A stretch of DNA of 64,000 nt from Pseudopedobacter sp035496935. Lineage in GTDB: Bacteria > Bacteroidota > Bacteroidia > Sphingobacteriales > Sphingobacteriaceae. The stretch spans positions 496,001 through 560,000 of the forward strand of contig DATJED010000023.1 in assembly GCA_035496935.1 (NCBI GenBank), given 5' to 3'. Both the position numbers and the translations under genes were made by a program. Below the pieces are notes generated by a model. The model ran no database searches. It was not told where the DNA came from and saw nothing but the letters and a program-made list of their open reading frames with translations. This document shows positions 25,592-35,608 of the stretch, piece by piece. Within the stretch, counting starts at the first letter, position 1; each line of letters starts with the position of its first letter.

Positions 25592-26929
25592 TTAGCTGTT
25601 TGAGCGTTTTACAATTAGGTTGTAGTTTTCTATTTTAGATACTACAATATTTGTTCCATTTTCTATGTAGCCGTCATTAGAAACGGCTTGGTACCATTCG
25701 CCATCAATTTCAATTTTGCCAGATGGCCTTAAATCGGTTTTTGCAAATCCGTTTTTTCCCAAAAGCTCAAAGTTAGGTTTGGTAACTTGATAGCCTTTCG
25801 CCGACTGTTGTTCATCCTGTAACACAAGCCGTTGAAAAGCTTTTGATCTTAAAATATTACCCCCAAAAACTACCGATAAAAAGATAGAGCCAATGATAGA
25901 GCCTAATACAATTAAAAAAGACTGGACTATTCTTTCGCTACCACTTACACTTAAATCAAAGAAATCATTTAACACCAGGCTCATGGCTAAACCTACTATT
26001 ATACAAATAATGCCCATTATGCCGAACACTCCAAATCCTGGTATAAAAAATATTTCTAATATTAAAAAAGCGATACCGGCAATAAAAAGTAAGATTTCCC
26101 AATTAGCGGCTAAACCTTCCAAATAAAGTGGTGCAAAAAACAACATCCCGGCTACAACAGCCACCAGTAATGCAAATCCAATTCCTGGCGATTGTAATTC
26201 AAAATATATTCCGCCAATCATCAATAAAATAAGGATACTGCTAACAGCCGGACTTGTTAATATTCCTATTAAGGTATCGGTAAACGTTGGCACATAAACC
26301 TCCGATCTGTAATTGTTAATATTTTCCTGTGCCAAAACGTCTTCAATAGATGTGGCTTCTCCATCACAATAGCCGTTTTTTATCGCCTCGGCAGTAGTTA
26401 AAGTAAGCACTTTCCCTTTAGGGATGATGTCTGTAATTTCTACATCAGGATCAACAAAAGCTTCTGCTATTTTTGGATTGCGCCCTTTTGTTTCTGCAGT
26501 GGTGCGCATTAGACCTCTCATATACGATTGATATTTTTCTGGCAACACCTCCCCTTTTCCATTCACTACGCTGGCAGCGCCAATGGTAGCACCTTTACTC
26601 ATATAAATTTTATCGCAGGCAATAGAAATCAGAGCACCGGCCGAAGCTGCGTTGTTATCGATATAAACAATGGTTTTAAATTTACTGTTTAAAATTTTGG
26701 TGCGGATGGAATCGGCATAATCCAACATCCCGCCATAAGTATTCATATCTATAACTAAAACTTCAGCTCCAGTTGCTTCTGCCGCTGCAAAAGCTTTCTG
26801 CGTAAAGCGCCAGGCCGCCGGATTAATCTCGTCTTTTAAATTTAATTGATAAACTTTTGTTTGTGCAAATGCTAATGAATTAAAATAGCTAAGTAAAAAT
26901 AACAGCGCCAAACACTTAATAAGTTTCAT
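25592..26929 (-). CDS. NfeD-type membrane-bound serine protease (ClpP-class, long form)
   Basis: The 445-aa protein has a signal peptide (MKLIKCLALLFLLSYFNSLAFA). A ClpP-like catalytic domain (about 25-235) has its probable nucleophile Ser in NNAASAGALIS. Four to five membrane segments (about 240-375) follow, and a C-terminal OB-fold-like domain (about 390-445). This is the NfeD1b layout, which in other genomes is paired with a stomatin/SPFH gene; none is adjacent here. It is thought to cleave membrane proteins in quality control. The frame is open further upstream, but only this ATG gives a signal peptide. Confidence 0.88.
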   Translation of the reverse strand: MKLIKCLALLFLLSYFNSLAFAQTKVYQLNLKDEINPAAWRFTQKAFAAAEATGAEVLVIDMNTYGGMLDYADSIRTKILNSKFKTIVYIDNNAASAGALISIACDKIYMSKGATIGAASVVNGKGEVLPEKYQSYMRGLMRTTAETKGRNPKIAEAFVDPDVEITDIIPKGKVLTLTTAEAIKNGYCDGEATSIEDVLAQENINNYRSEVYVPTFTDTLIGILTSPAVSSILILLMIGGIYFELQSPGIGFALLVAVVAGMLFFAPLYLEGLAANWEILLFIAGIAFLILEIFFIPGFGVFGIMGIICIIVGLAMSLVLNDFFDLSVSGSERIVQSFLIVLGSIIGSIFLSVVFGGNILRSKAFQRLVLQDEQQSAKGYQVTKPNFELLGKNGFAKTDLRPSGKIEIDGEWYQAVSNDGYIENGTNIVVSKIENYNLIVKRSNS

Positions 26930-26949
26930 ATTTGTTAGTTTTGAATGAA

Positions 26950-27699
26950 ATGGTAACAAATAAAGATACATTAAAGCTTGCATACTCCGCTAAATGTGAA
27001 GGTATAATTTGGAAAATTATTTTAGATGAAACCCAAGAAATAATAGTTTGGGAGTGCAGAACAAACGACAAAAAAGTCTCTTTTTATGCTTATGATTTTA
27101 AAAACCAAAATCATTTGTTAAACAATTTTAAGTTTGATGATGGTTGGGAAGTAGGCATCAACACCGTTTTTAATGGCATTCTTTATTTCAACGGTTACGA
27201 GTCTGAGTTCTCTCCGGTACAAAAAGGTTTGGTTGCTTTTGATTTACAGAAACAGAAAATACTGTGGCAAAATTTCAGTATCAGCGCCCAAACGTTCACT
27301 GCTGATGGAATTGTTGTTTTCGACACTAAAATATTACCTAGAAAATATCGGCTGATAAGTTATCAGGATGGAAATACAATAAAAGATATTGAAATCACCA
27401 ATTTAGCAAATATAAAACCGCTGGAAAACAGTATTATTTTGCCAAAAATGAACGAAGCAGAACAGCTGTTAAACACCACTTACTTTCTTGTACACTATAA
27501 TTTAAACATATCTTCTTTTTACCAAGCGCAAGGACCGGCTTTTAACCAATATATTAAAGTTGAAAAAAATGATGTCATTTTAATTACCGAAATAATGAAT
27601 GAGCAGATACAAAAAATGAGCTTTGATACGTTCTTTGTGTGGCACAACAAGTTGTTTTATATCAGAAACAAATCTGAAATTGTGAGTTATTTCGTATAA
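26950..27699 (+). CDS. conserved hypothetical protein (possible DUF4905)
   Basis: The 249-aa protein has no signal peptide and looks like a beta-rich repeat protein: tryptophan-containing strands such as IIWKIILDETQEIIVWECR, then LVAFDLQKQKILWQNF, which suggest a small propeller. I recall a Bacteroidota family DUF4905 of this size and layout but cannot confirm membership. The ATG lies only 20 bases from the divergently oriented NfeD-type gene; a TTG 6 codons earlier is a less likely start. It precedes the LysM gene by 16 bases and probably shares its transcript. Confidence 0.7.
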   Translation: MVTNKDTLKLAYSAKCEGIIWKIILDETQEIIVWECRTNDKKVSFYAYDFKNQNHLLNNFKFDDGWEVGINTVFNGILYFNGYESEFSPVQKGLVAFDLQKQKILWQNFSISAQTFTADGIVVFDTKILPRKYRLISYQDGNTIKDIEITNLANIKPLENSIILPKMNEAEQLLNTTYFLVHYNLNISSFYQAQGPAFNQYIKVEKNDVILITEIMNEQIQKMSFDTFFVWHNKLFYIRNKSEIVSYFV

Positions 27700-27715
27700 T
27701 TGCAAAATTTTTAAA

Positions 27716-28663
27716 ATGAATAAACATCATTTCATGAATTATAAAAACATTCTTTTTTTCTTGGTACTGTTAACATCTACAAATGTTTTTGCAGGCAGTT
27801 TAATTGACTCTATCGGGGTTGAAAACTTAGAAGGTAAAAAAGTTGTCCTACACAAAATTGAACCCAAAGAAACCTATTACGCTTTAGGCAGAAAATATAA
27901 TTTAAGTCCTGCCAAAATAATGGAATTCAACAATAACATTACCTTGCACCCGGGCCAAATTGTAAAAATTCCAACTTCACAAAACTTTACTACAGCTAAA
28001 ACAAACACAAGTAAACCGGTTGTTTTTTCGTCTTCAACAAAAGACGGATCTTCACAAAAGAAAGAAAAAACGCACAAAGTTGCACCAGGCGAAACACTTT
28101 ACTCAATTGCCAGCCAATACAATATGCGGGTAGATGATTTAAAGCTATTAAACGGTTTAAAAAGCAATACTTTAAATGTTGGACAAAGCTTAAAAGTAGT
28201 TAGTAACGAAGAGGTAAGTTTGAACCCAACCGTTGAAAAAAATGCGGCCGGAAAAGCGGTGGTCGTTGATAAAAAGCCTGATAATAAAATTAGCAATCCA
28301 AATCCCAATAAAATCAGGTATTTAGATTCTACGGATTCACAAAGTAGTATTGATATTCCTAAAAACCGTTACGGCATTACCGAAATGAATGACAAAGGTT
28401 TGGCGGTTTGGATTGATGACAACAATTTGGATGCAAACAAAAGTTATGCGTTGCATAGAGTTGCGCCGGTAGGTACAATTATAAAAGTTACCAACCCAAT
28501 GACTAATAAAAGCGTTTTTGCAAAGGTTGTTGGCCGGTTTACCGAAAACGAAACCACAAAAGATGTAATTATTGTTGTTACTAAATCATGCGCTGATGCT
28601 ATTGGTGCACTAGACAAAAGATTTCTAGTAAACATTACATTTGGTTTGCCTAATGAGCAATAA
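27716..28663 (+). CDS. LysM protein with C-terminal double-psi beta-barrel-like domain
   Basis: The 315-aa exported protein has a signal peptide (about 1-25), two LysM peptidoglycan-binding repeats (about 43-88, KEtyYALGRKYNLSPAKI; about 117-160, GETLYSIASQYNMRVDDL) and a low-complexity linker. The C-terminal domain (about 225-315, GTIIKVTNPMTNKSVFAKVVGRF) has the look of an RlpA/expansin-type double-psi barrel. A cell-wall role is likely. Its last 11 bases overlap the uridine-kinase ATG, so translation is probably coupled. Confidence 0.85.
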   Translation: MNKHHFMNYKNILFFLVLLTSTNVFAGSLIDSIGVENLEGKKVVLHKIEPKETYYALGRKYNLSPAKIMEFNNNITLHPGQIVKIPTSQNFTTAKTNTSKPVVFSSSTKDGSSQKKEKTHKVAPGETLYSIASQYNMRVDDLKLLNGLKSNTLNVGQSLKVVSNEEVSLNPTVEKNAAGKAVVVDKKPDNKISNPNPNKIRYLDSTDSQSSIDIPKNRYGITEMNDKGLAVWIDDNNLDANKSYALHRVAPVGTIIKVTNPMTNKSVFAKVVGRFTENETTKDVIIVVTKSCADAIGALDKRFLVNITFGLPNEQ

Positions 28664-29291
28664 AAAACCTTACGTACTTGGTGTGGCGGGCGGAAGTGGT
28701 TCGGGCAAAACATTTTTTTTAAAAGCTTTTTTGAACCATTTTTCTGCGGATGAGGTTTGCTTAGTTTCTCAGGACGATTATTATATCCCACAGGGAGAAA
28801 TGACCGCCGAAGAAAACAGGTTGCATAATTTTGATTTACCCACTTGTATTGAAGTTGAACAGTTTGAAAAAGACGTTTTTGATTTGTTAAGTTATAAAAC
28901 AGTTTACAAGCAAGAATATACATTCAACAACCCAAACCTTAAGCCCAAACTGTTAGAAATAAAGCCCGCTCCTATTTTAATTTTAGAAGGTTTGTTCATT
29001 TATCATTACCAAAATATCGACGCAGTTTTTGATTATCGGATTTTTATAGATGCATCGACCGAAATAGCTCTGGAACGCAGGTTAAAACGTGATTTTGTAG
29101 AACGTGGTTATTCCGAAGAAGACGTGATGTACAAATGGCAAAACCACGTAATGCCATCTTACAACGACTATTTATTGCCGTACAGAGAAAAATGTGATAG
29201 CATTATTGATAATTCTACCAATGAACTGGAAAGCATCTTAAACATCACAAATAAAATATCAACCGACTTAAGAGCGAAACTAAATATATAA
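28653..29291 (+). CDS. udk: uridine kinase
   Basis: The 212-aa P-loop kinase has Walker A GVAGGSGSGKT (about residues 10-20) and the uridine-kinase blocks LVSQDDYYIPQGEMTAEEN, HNFDLPTCIEV and ILILEGLFIYHY. It phosphorylates uridine (and cytidine) to the monophosphate in pyrimidine salvage. I prefer the ATG at 28653 over an in-frame TTG at 28641; the chosen start overlaps the LysM gene by 11 bases. Confidence 0.9.
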   Translation: MSNKKPYVLGVAGGSGSGKTFFLKAFLNHFSADEVCLVSQDDYYIPQGEMTAEENRLHNFDLPTCIEVEQFEKDVFDLLSYKTVYKQEYTFNNPNLKPKLLEIKPAPILILEGLFIYHYQNIDAVFDYRIFIDASTEIALERRLKRDFVERGYSEEDVMYKWQNHVMPSYNDYLLPYREKCDSIIDNSTNELESILNITNKISTDLRAKLNI

Positions 29292-29483
29292 CGCCCAATT
29301 TATGATTAAGTAGCTAATTGCTTTTTGCATAAAGAAGTATTATCTTTATCCACTTCATTTTAAATAATTTATTCCTCATAAAATAAAAAATCCGTTATTT
29401 AAAAAGACAAAGGTTTAATTAGATTTGCACAAATTTTGTCTTAAAAGCGGAAAAAAGCTTCTCAGAAGCTCTAAATTTCAAAA

Positions 29484-30218
29484 ATGGTTAATACAGCAGA
29501 ACAAACTTTTGATTACAATACGTCGAGAGAAAAACTCATTTTGGCAGAATACGGCCGAAATGTGCAAAACATGGTTGAGTATATAATTGCCTTACCTACT
29601 AAAGAAGAGCGCAACAGATATGCACAGGTTGTTATAGATATGATGGGTTTTTTAAATCCGCATTTAAGAGATGTGCCCGATTTTAAGCATAAATTGTGGG
29701 ATCACTTACAGATCATTTCAAAATTCAGGATTGATGTAGATTCTCCGTACCCAACGCCAACAATAGAAGAAATTAACTTCAAACCCGAGGTTTTAAGCTA
29801 TCCGCAAAAGCGTATTAAGTTTAAACACTACGGCCATACGGTGGAAATGATGATTAAAAAAGCAAAGGAAATAACCGAGCCTGAAAAAAGAGCGCATATG
29901 GTTAGCTCCATTGCTAACTTTATGAAAATGGCTTATGTAGTTTGGAACAAAGACCATGTTGCGGATGACCAAATTTTAAGTGATTTATCTATACTATCAA
30001 ACGGAGAGCTGGATGTAACCAATGTGGTGCTTCAAAAAGTTGAGGTAAAACCTGCAAGCACCAATAATAGCAATAGCAACAGTAGTGGTCGTTCGCAAAA
30101 ATCCAGCGGAAGAAGTAACGGAGGCCGACAACAGAACAACAATAACAACAACAACAACAAAGGTCGCCAAAGAAATTACACCAATAATAACAACAGCGGA
30201 GGCAGAAGATCTAATTAA
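29484..30218 (+). CDS. DUF4290 domain-containing protein
   Basis: The 244-aa protein has an N-terminal helical domain (about 8-185) matching DUF4290 as I recall it (TSREKLILAEYGRNVQNMVEYI, then VIDMMGFLNPHLRDVPDFKHKLWDHL). It ends in a Asn/Ser/Gly/Arg-rich disordered tail (about 198-244; runs of N). DUF4290 occurs in Bacteroidota; function unknown. The basic, Asn-rich tail could bind RNA or DNA. A TAGATTTG element (29420-29427) upstream may be its -7 box. murA starts 39 bases downstream. Confidence 0.85.
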   Translation: MVNTAEQTFDYNTSREKLILAEYGRNVQNMVEYIIALPTKEERNRYAQVVIDMMGFLNPHLRDVPDFKHKLWDHLQIISKFRIDVDSPYPTPTIEEINFKPEVLSYPQKRIKFKHYGHTVEMMIKKAKEITEPEKRAHMVSSIANFMKMAYVVWNKDHVADDQILSDLSILSNGELDVTNVVLQKVEVKPASTNNSNSNSSGRSQKSSGRSNGGRQQNNNNNNNNKGRQRNYTNNNNSGGRRSN

Positions 30219-30257
30219 TTTAAAACAACATCAAAACCCTAAATTATACTAAATTTT

Positions 30258-31562
30258 ATGAACGCATTTGAGATTCGTGGAGGTAAGCCTTTAAAAGGCG
30301 AAATTATACCTCAAGGAGCAAAAAATGAAGCCTTACAGATTCTTTCGGCCGTATTATTAACGTCAGAAAAAATAACCATAAGCAATATTCCGGATATTAA
30401 AGATGTTGTAAAACTGATTGAATTGCTTGGCGATTTAGGCGTTGATGTAAAAAGAATCTCAAAAGACACCTACGAATTTCAGGCAACAAATATCAATTTA
30501 GATTTTTTTCAGTCGCAAACTTTTAAAGCCAAAGGCGGCAGTTTACGCGGATCAATTATGATTGTTGGTCCTTTATTGGCGAGATTTGGAAAAGCTGCAA
30601 TTCCAAAACCAGGTGGCGATAAAATCGGCAGAAGACGTTTGGATACCCATTTTTTAGGTTTCGAGAAATTAGGTGCCAAATTTATTTATAATACAGAAAC
30701 CGGTTTTTTTAATATTGATGCCAGCCAGCTAAAAGGTACTTTCATTTTATTGGATGAAGCATCAGTAACAGGCACTGCCAATATTGTAATGGCCGCTGTT
30801 TTGGCGCAAGGCACAACCACCATTTATAATGCAGCCTGTGAGCCATATCTGCAACAGCTTTGCAAAATGCTTAACCGCATGGGCGCAAAAATATCTGGCA
30901 TTGGTTCTAATTTGTTAACCATTGAAGGTGTTAAAGAACTGGGCGGAACAGAACATCGCTTATTGCCAGATATGATCGAGATCGGCTCTTTCATCGGCTT
31001 GGCCGCAATGACAGAATCCGAAATCACTATTAAAGACGTTTGCTATCAGGAATTAGGCATTATTCCCGATGTTTTCAGAAGAATAGGAATCCAGTTTGAG
31101 CTTCGTGGCGATGATATTTATATTCCGGCTCAAAAAAGTTACGAGATAGACACTTTTATCGATGGATCGATACTAACCGTAGCCGATGCGCCGTGGCCAG
31201 GTTTTACGCCAGACTTGCTTTCTATACTACTAGTAGTTGCAACGCAAGCGAAAGGTTCTGTGCTTATCCATCAAAAAATGTTCGAAAGCAGGTTGTTTTT
31301 TGTAGACAAACTTATTGATATGGGTGCACAAATTATACTTTGTGATCCGCACAGAGCAACAGTTATCGGTTTAGATAAAAGATACCAATTAAAGGGAATT
31401 GAAATGACATCGCCAGATATCAGAGCTGGGGTTTCTTTATTAATTGCCGCTTTATCTGCATCCGGACGAAGTATTATCCATAACATCGAACAAATAGAAC
31501 GCGGTTATCAGGATATCGATACCAGATTGAAAGCATTGGGTGCGGATATCAGAAGGGTTTAA
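30258..31562 (+). CDS. murA: UDP-N-acetylglucosamine 1-carboxyvinyltransferase
   Basis: The 434-aa protein is a full-length MurA with the two inside-out alpha/beta domains. The substrate lysine and asparagine K22/N23 (GAKNEALQIL) are present. The active-site loop reads KPGGDKIGRRRLDTH, with Asp121 where E. coli MurA has Cys115. It catalyses the first committed step of peptidoglycan synthesis (transfer of enolpyruvate to UDP-GlcNAc). The C-to-D change is established in other bacteria as a cause of intrinsic fosfomycin insensitivity. Downstream of DUF4290. Confidence 0.95.
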   Translation: MNAFEIRGGKPLKGEIIPQGAKNEALQILSAVLLTSEKITISNIPDIKDVVKLIELLGDLGVDVKRISKDTYEFQATNINLDFFQSQTFKAKGGSLRGSIMIVGPLLARFGKAAIPKPGGDKIGRRRLDTHFLGFEKLGAKFIYNTETGFFNIDASQLKGTFILLDEASVTGTANIVMAAVLAQGTTTIYNAACEPYLQQLCKMLNRMGAKISGIGSNLLTIEGVKELGGTEHRLLPDMIEIGSFIGLAAMTESEITIKDVCYQELGIIPDVFRRIGIQFELRGDDIYIPAQKSYEIDTFIDGSILTVADAPWPGFTPDLLSILLVVATQAKGSVLIHQKMFESRLFFVDKLIDMGAQIILCDPHRATVIGLDKRYQLKGIEMTSPDIRAGVSLLIAALSASGRSIIHNIEQIERGYQDIDTRLKALGADIRRV

Positions 31563-31571
31563 ATAAAAAAG

Positions 31572-31599
31572 ACTTCCGAAGTTTCGAAACTTCGGAAGT
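31572..31599. terminator. 28-bp perfect palindrome, convergent terminator
   Basis: Bases 31572-31599 form a perfect 28-base palindrome (arm ACTTCCGAAGTTTC). It lies between the convergent murA and DUF2911 stops. On the minus strand it is followed by a T-rich run, so it should mainly terminate the DUF2911 gene. Confidence 0.8.
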
Positions 31600-31608
31600 T
31601 TGAACAAC

Positions 31609-32127
31609 TTATTTAACCGTAAACGGCACAATAACATTCCCCCACATCAATTTTACTTCGCCCGATTTTTCAATCTTGAAAGTCATTTTTTCTGCGAAAT
31701 CTTTGGAAGTTGTTGCATTAACTTTAATACGTAAAGCATCGTCAGCTTCGGCGTATTTTGTGCCCCATTGGTTCCAGGTTTTGTTGAAAATAATGGTCCA
31801 TTCTTTTTCTCCAGGAATGCTGTATAATCCGTATTTACCTGCAGGCAACACTTTTCCGTTAATTTTAACGTCTTTATTTACTTCAAAAACAGTGGCTTCG
31901 TTAGCCCCCGTTCTCCAAACTTTTCCGTAAGGCGCAATCTCATTTCCAATGGTTCTTCCTTTTACAGAGGGCTGACTGTAATCAACAGAAATGGTAACGC
32001 CTGATTTTGTGGTTTCGGTAACTTTGTCTGGCGGACTAGGCCTTTTGCTTTTATCGGTTTGTGCATTTACTTTCGCCGAAGCAAATAAAATAAATAGGCT
32101 GGCAATAATTGCGATTTGTTTTTTCAT
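31609..32127 (-). CDS. DUF2911 domain-containing exported protein
   Basis: The 172-aa protein has a signal peptide (MKKQIAIIASLFILFASAKVNAQ). Its domain matches DUF2911 as I recall it (VTISVDYSQPSVKGRTIG...LAPYGKVWRTGANEATVFE-like, then KVLPAGKYGLYSIPGEKEWTIIFNK). The Bacteroidota family is periplasmic or secreted; function unknown. Monocistronic. Confidence 0.87.
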   Translation of the reverse strand: MKKQIAIIASLFILFASAKVNAQTDKSKRPSPPDKVTETTKSGVTISVDYSQPSVKGRTIGNEIAPYGKVWRTGANEATVFEVNKDVKINGKVLPAGKYGLYSIPGEKEWTIIFNKTWNQWGTKYAEADDALRIKVNATTSKDFAEKMTFKIEKSGEVKLMWGNVIVPFTVK

Positions 32128-32304
32128 GATGTGTTTTTTTAATATTAAGGTTATCTACAAACTTTTAATTACTAAAGTTTTAGTAGATTAAAATCTAATG
32201 TATAAAACATTTTTAAAACCTGTATGTTTGATGTAATGAAATTGTACATTTAAGCGTTAAGCTTTACTTACATTTGCAAAAAAAATATCTACAATTAAAT
32301 ATTG

Positions 32305-34644
32305 ATGAAAATAAAATTTCTGCTGCTTTTCCTGTGTTCCTTTTGTTTTTTCGTCAATATTAACTCCGTCAAAGCTCAAAAAAACTATGTTTTAAACGGC
32401 GTTTTAAAAGACAATACCAGTGGCGAAACTTTAATCGGCGCTTCAGTTCAGGTAAACGGAATTTCTACTGTTGGTACAGTTACAAATGCTTATGGTTATT
32501 ACTCATTAAGTATCCCCGCCGGGGTTTACGAAGTTATTTATAGTTACGTTGGCTATCAAACCATTAAAAAAAATATAAGTCTTACGAGCGATATTACCCA
32601 AAATATTTCGCTGACCTCTGCAAATCAGCTAAACGAGGTAATCGTTACCGAAGAAAAACGCAACAACAATGTAGAAAATCCTTTAATGGGCGTTCAAAAA
32701 CTCAATGTTAAAGAAATAAACAGCGTTCCGGTATTATTCGGGGAGCGTGACATTTTAAAAACCTTACAGCTATTGCCTGGCATAAAATCTGCCGGAGAAG
32801 GTAACAGCGGTTTTTATGTGCGAGGCGGTTCTACCGATCAAAACTTAATTTTGTTGGATGAAGCTCCGGTTTATAACGCTTCTCATCTACTCGGTTTTTT
32901 CTCAACTTTTAATTCAGATGCGATAAAGGATGTTACTGTATATAAAGGTGGTATGCCTGCACAATACGGCGGAAGATTAGCTTCTGTTTTAGATATTAAA
33001 ATGAACGACGGCAATAAAAAAGATTATACCGTTGAAGGCGGAATTGGCTTAATTGCTTCGCGGTTAAAAGTTGAAGGGCCAATAAAAAGAGATAAAAGCT
33101 CGTTTATGATTAGTGGTAGAAGAACTTATGCAGATACGTTTTTAGCGTTTTCACCAGATACAAGCGTTAGAGGAAGCAAACTCTACTTTTATGATTTAAA
33201 TGCCAAAATGAACTTTATTTTAAACGACAAAAACATCCTTTACCTTTCAGGTTATTTTGGTAGAGACAAATTGGGTTTAAAAGACAGTTTCGGGTTCGAC
33301 TGGGGCAATACTACCGGCACCATTAGGCTGAATCATTTATTCTCCAACAGACTTTTTTCTAACACTTCCATAATTTACAGCAATTACAACTATTTAATTG
33401 AAAGTCTTTTAGATGACAATGATTTCAATGTAAAATCTTCTATCCGAGATTTTAATTTTAAACAGGATTTTCAGCTTACGGCAAACAACGCCCACGAGGT
33501 TAAATTTGGGATAAACGCCATCCATCATACCATAGCGCCGGGTAAAATTACAGCAAGTCAAACATCCAGCGTAAATGAAAGTCAGATAGAAAACCGTACC
33601 GGTTTAGAGTTGGCCGCCTATTTCTCTGATGAGTATAAAGTTAACGATAAGCTTAATGTTGCATACGGAGCTAGATTTAGTAATTTTTCTGCTTTTGGCG
33701 CAGGTACATTTAAAACCTACGATGCAGATGGAAACCCTACCAGTTCAACCTATTACAAATCCGGAGAGCTGGTAAAAAATTATTTCAATTTAGAACCACG
33801 GATTTCCGCTGCCTATCAACTATCAGAAAACAAATCTTTAAAGGCATCCTTCACCAGAAACACCCAAAACTTGCATTTAATGTCAAACTCCACCGCAACA
33901 TCGCCTACGGATTTGTACATTATGAACAGTAACAACGTAAAGCCCGAAATTGCGGATCAAGTTGCTTTAGGTTATTTCAGTAATTTTAAAAACGATAGCT
34001 ACGAATTTTCTTCGGAGATTTATTATAAAAACATGAAAAACCAAATAGAGTACAGAAACGGTACTGATTTGCGTGGAAACCAGAATGTGGAATCGGATTT
34101 ATTATTTGGCGATGGTAGAGCTTATGGTATTGAGCTTTTTTTGAAGAAACGTTTTGGAGATTTTAACGGTTGGATTGGTTACACCTTAGCAAAAACAGAA
34201 AGGCAATTTCAGCAGATTAACGACGGAAAATGGTTTAATGCAAAACAAGATCGCACACACGATCTTTCTTTAGTTGGCATTTACAAGGCTAGTAAACGCT
34301 GGACTTTATCTTCAACCTTTGTTTATAGTACCGGAAATGCCGTTACTTACCCAAGTGGAAAATACCAGCTAAACGGAGAAACAGTTTTTTATTATTCAGA
34401 GAAAAACGGTTACCGCACTCCTGCTTATCATCGGTTAGACTTATCGGCAACTTTAGAGGCTAAGGCAAAACCAGAAAGGAAATACCAATCAAGCTGGTCT
34501 TTTGGCATTTATAATATATATAATAGAAAAAACCCGTTTTCAATTGATTTTCAGGATGATCCGGATAATCCAAGTAAAACCCAAGCGGTACAAACTTCTT
34601 TATTTGGGATTATTCCTTCAGTTACCTGGGATTTTAAATTTTAA
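32305..34644 (+). CDS. TonB-dependent receptor
   Basis: The 779-aa outer-membrane receptor has a signal peptide (cleavage near KAQ, about 26), a carboxypeptidase-regulatory-like domain (about 30-110), a TonB plug (about 120-230: PVLFGERDILKTLQLLPGIKSAGEGNSGFYVRGGS) and a barrel ending in WDFKF (terminal Phe). It imports a substrate using TonB energy. The ATG 3 bases after an in-frame TTG is taken as the start. A TACATTTG box (32269-32276) upstream is a candidate -7 element. The DUF4249 lipoprotein gene follows after 3 bases, which identifies this as a two-gene uptake operon with unknown cargo. Confidence 0.93.
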   Translation: MKIKFLLLFLCSFCFFVNINSVKAQKNYVLNGVLKDNTSGETLIGASVQVNGISTVGTVTNAYGYYSLSIPAGVYEVIYSYVGYQTIKKNISLTSDITQNISLTSANQLNEVIVTEEKRNNNVENPLMGVQKLNVKEINSVPVLFGERDILKTLQLLPGIKSAGEGNSGFYVRGGSTDQNLILLDEAPVYNASHLLGFFSTFNSDAIKDVTVYKGGMPAQYGGRLASVLDIKMNDGNKKDYTVEGGIGLIASRLKVEGPIKRDKSSFMISGRRTYADTFLAFSPDTSVRGSKLYFYDLNAKMNFILNDKNILYLSGYFGRDKLGLKDSFGFDWGNTTGTIRLNHLFSNRLFSNTSIIYSNYNYLIESLLDDNDFNVKSSIRDFNFKQDFQLTANNAHEVKFGINAIHHTIAPGKITASQTSSVNESQIENRTGLELAAYFSDEYKVNDKLNVAYGARFSNFSAFGAGTFKTYDADGNPTSSTYYKSGELVKNYFNLEPRISAAYQLSENKSLKASFTRNTQNLHLMSNSTATSPTDLYIMNSNNVKPEIADQVALGYFSNFKNDSYEFSSEIYYKNMKNQIEYRNGTDLRGNQNVESDLLFGDGRAYGIELFLKKRFGDFNGWIGYTLAKTERQFQQINDGKWFNAKQDRTHDLSLVGIYKASKRWTLSSTFVYSTGNAVTYPSGKYQLNGETVFYYSEKNGYRTPAYHRLDLSATLEAKAKPERKYQSSWSFGIYNIYNRKNPFSIDFQDDPDNPSKTQAVQTSLFGIIPSVTWDFKF

Positions 34645-34647
34645 AAC

Positions 34648-35442
34648 ATGCAGAAGCTACACCTTATATTTTTCGCAATCATAGCATTAGCATTAAACGC
34701 TTGCGAAAAAGTAATTGATATAGATTTAAAAGATACTAAACCCGTTATCGTAATTGAAGCAAACGTTACCGACGAATTTATGCCACAGATTGTAACGGTA
34801 ACACAAACGAAAGCTTTTACCGAAGACAATAGCGTAAGCGTGGTAAACGATGCAGTTATCACGCTAAAAGATTTAACAGACAATAAAACTTACCATTTTG
34901 GAACCCCAGATAACGCAGGAAATTACTTTTCGGATAGTTTCAAAGGAAAGCCCGGAAATACTTATGAATTAAATGTAAAGTCTGGCGCTACTACTTACAC
35001 TGCTAAATCAACTATGCCCCAAAAAGTGGTGTTGGATTCTATATCAGTAACCGAAATAACTTTTTTTGGAGAATCACGGAAATATCTAAAAGTCAATTAT
35101 TCGGATCCGGGTGATGTTGACAACCAATACAGGTATATTTTAACCGTTAACAAAAAACCGGTAGATGGGTATTTTATAGATTTCGACAGGTTTAACAATG
35201 GCAAATACATCAGCAGCACTTTGTTTAGCGATAAACCCGAGCTTAAATCTAACGATGAGATTAAACTTGAGTTTCAGTGTATTGATATGAACGTTTACCG
35301 GTATTTCTTTGCAATATCACAAATTGGCGGAAACGGCGGCCCTCCTACTGCGCCATCAAATCCCACTTCAAATTTCAACAACAGGGCTTTAGGTTATTTT
35401 AGCGCACATACTACAGAACATAAAACGGCTGTTATTAGGTAG
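34648..35442 (+). CDS. DUF4249 domain-containing lipoprotein
   Basis: The 264-aa lipoprotein has a signal with lipobox Cys19 (ALNAC). The mature part (about 30-130: IDIDLKDTKPVIVIEANVTD, an Ig-like/carboxypeptidase-like beta domain) matches DUF4249 as I recall it. DUF4249 lipoproteins are regularly encoded beside TonB-dependent receptors and may act as surface accessory proteins. It ends without further domains. Confidence 0.87.
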   Translation: MQKLHLIFFAIIALALNACEKVIDIDLKDTKPVIVIEANVTDEFMPQIVTVTQTKAFTEDNSVSVVNDAVITLKDLTDNKTYHFGTPDNAGNYFSDSFKGKPGNTYELNVKSGATTYTAKSTMPQKVVLDSISVTEITFFGESRKYLKVNYSDPGDVDNQYRYILTVNKKPVDGYFIDFDRFNNGKYISSTLFSDKPELKSNDEIKLEFQCIDMNVYRYFFAISQIGGNGGPPTAPSNPTSNFNNRALGYFSAHTTEHKTAVIR

Positions 35443-35608
35443 TCCTATGGTTGACGGAAAAACATCTGTCTGGTAATCAATAAATAACATATTGATGAGT
35501 AGCAAATCTTAGATTAAATTAGAAACGCTATAAATTGCCTAACTTCCATAAACTTTTTATTTTACTAATTGTTTATGGTTATGTTTGGGTATTTCAATCA
35601 AACAACAA

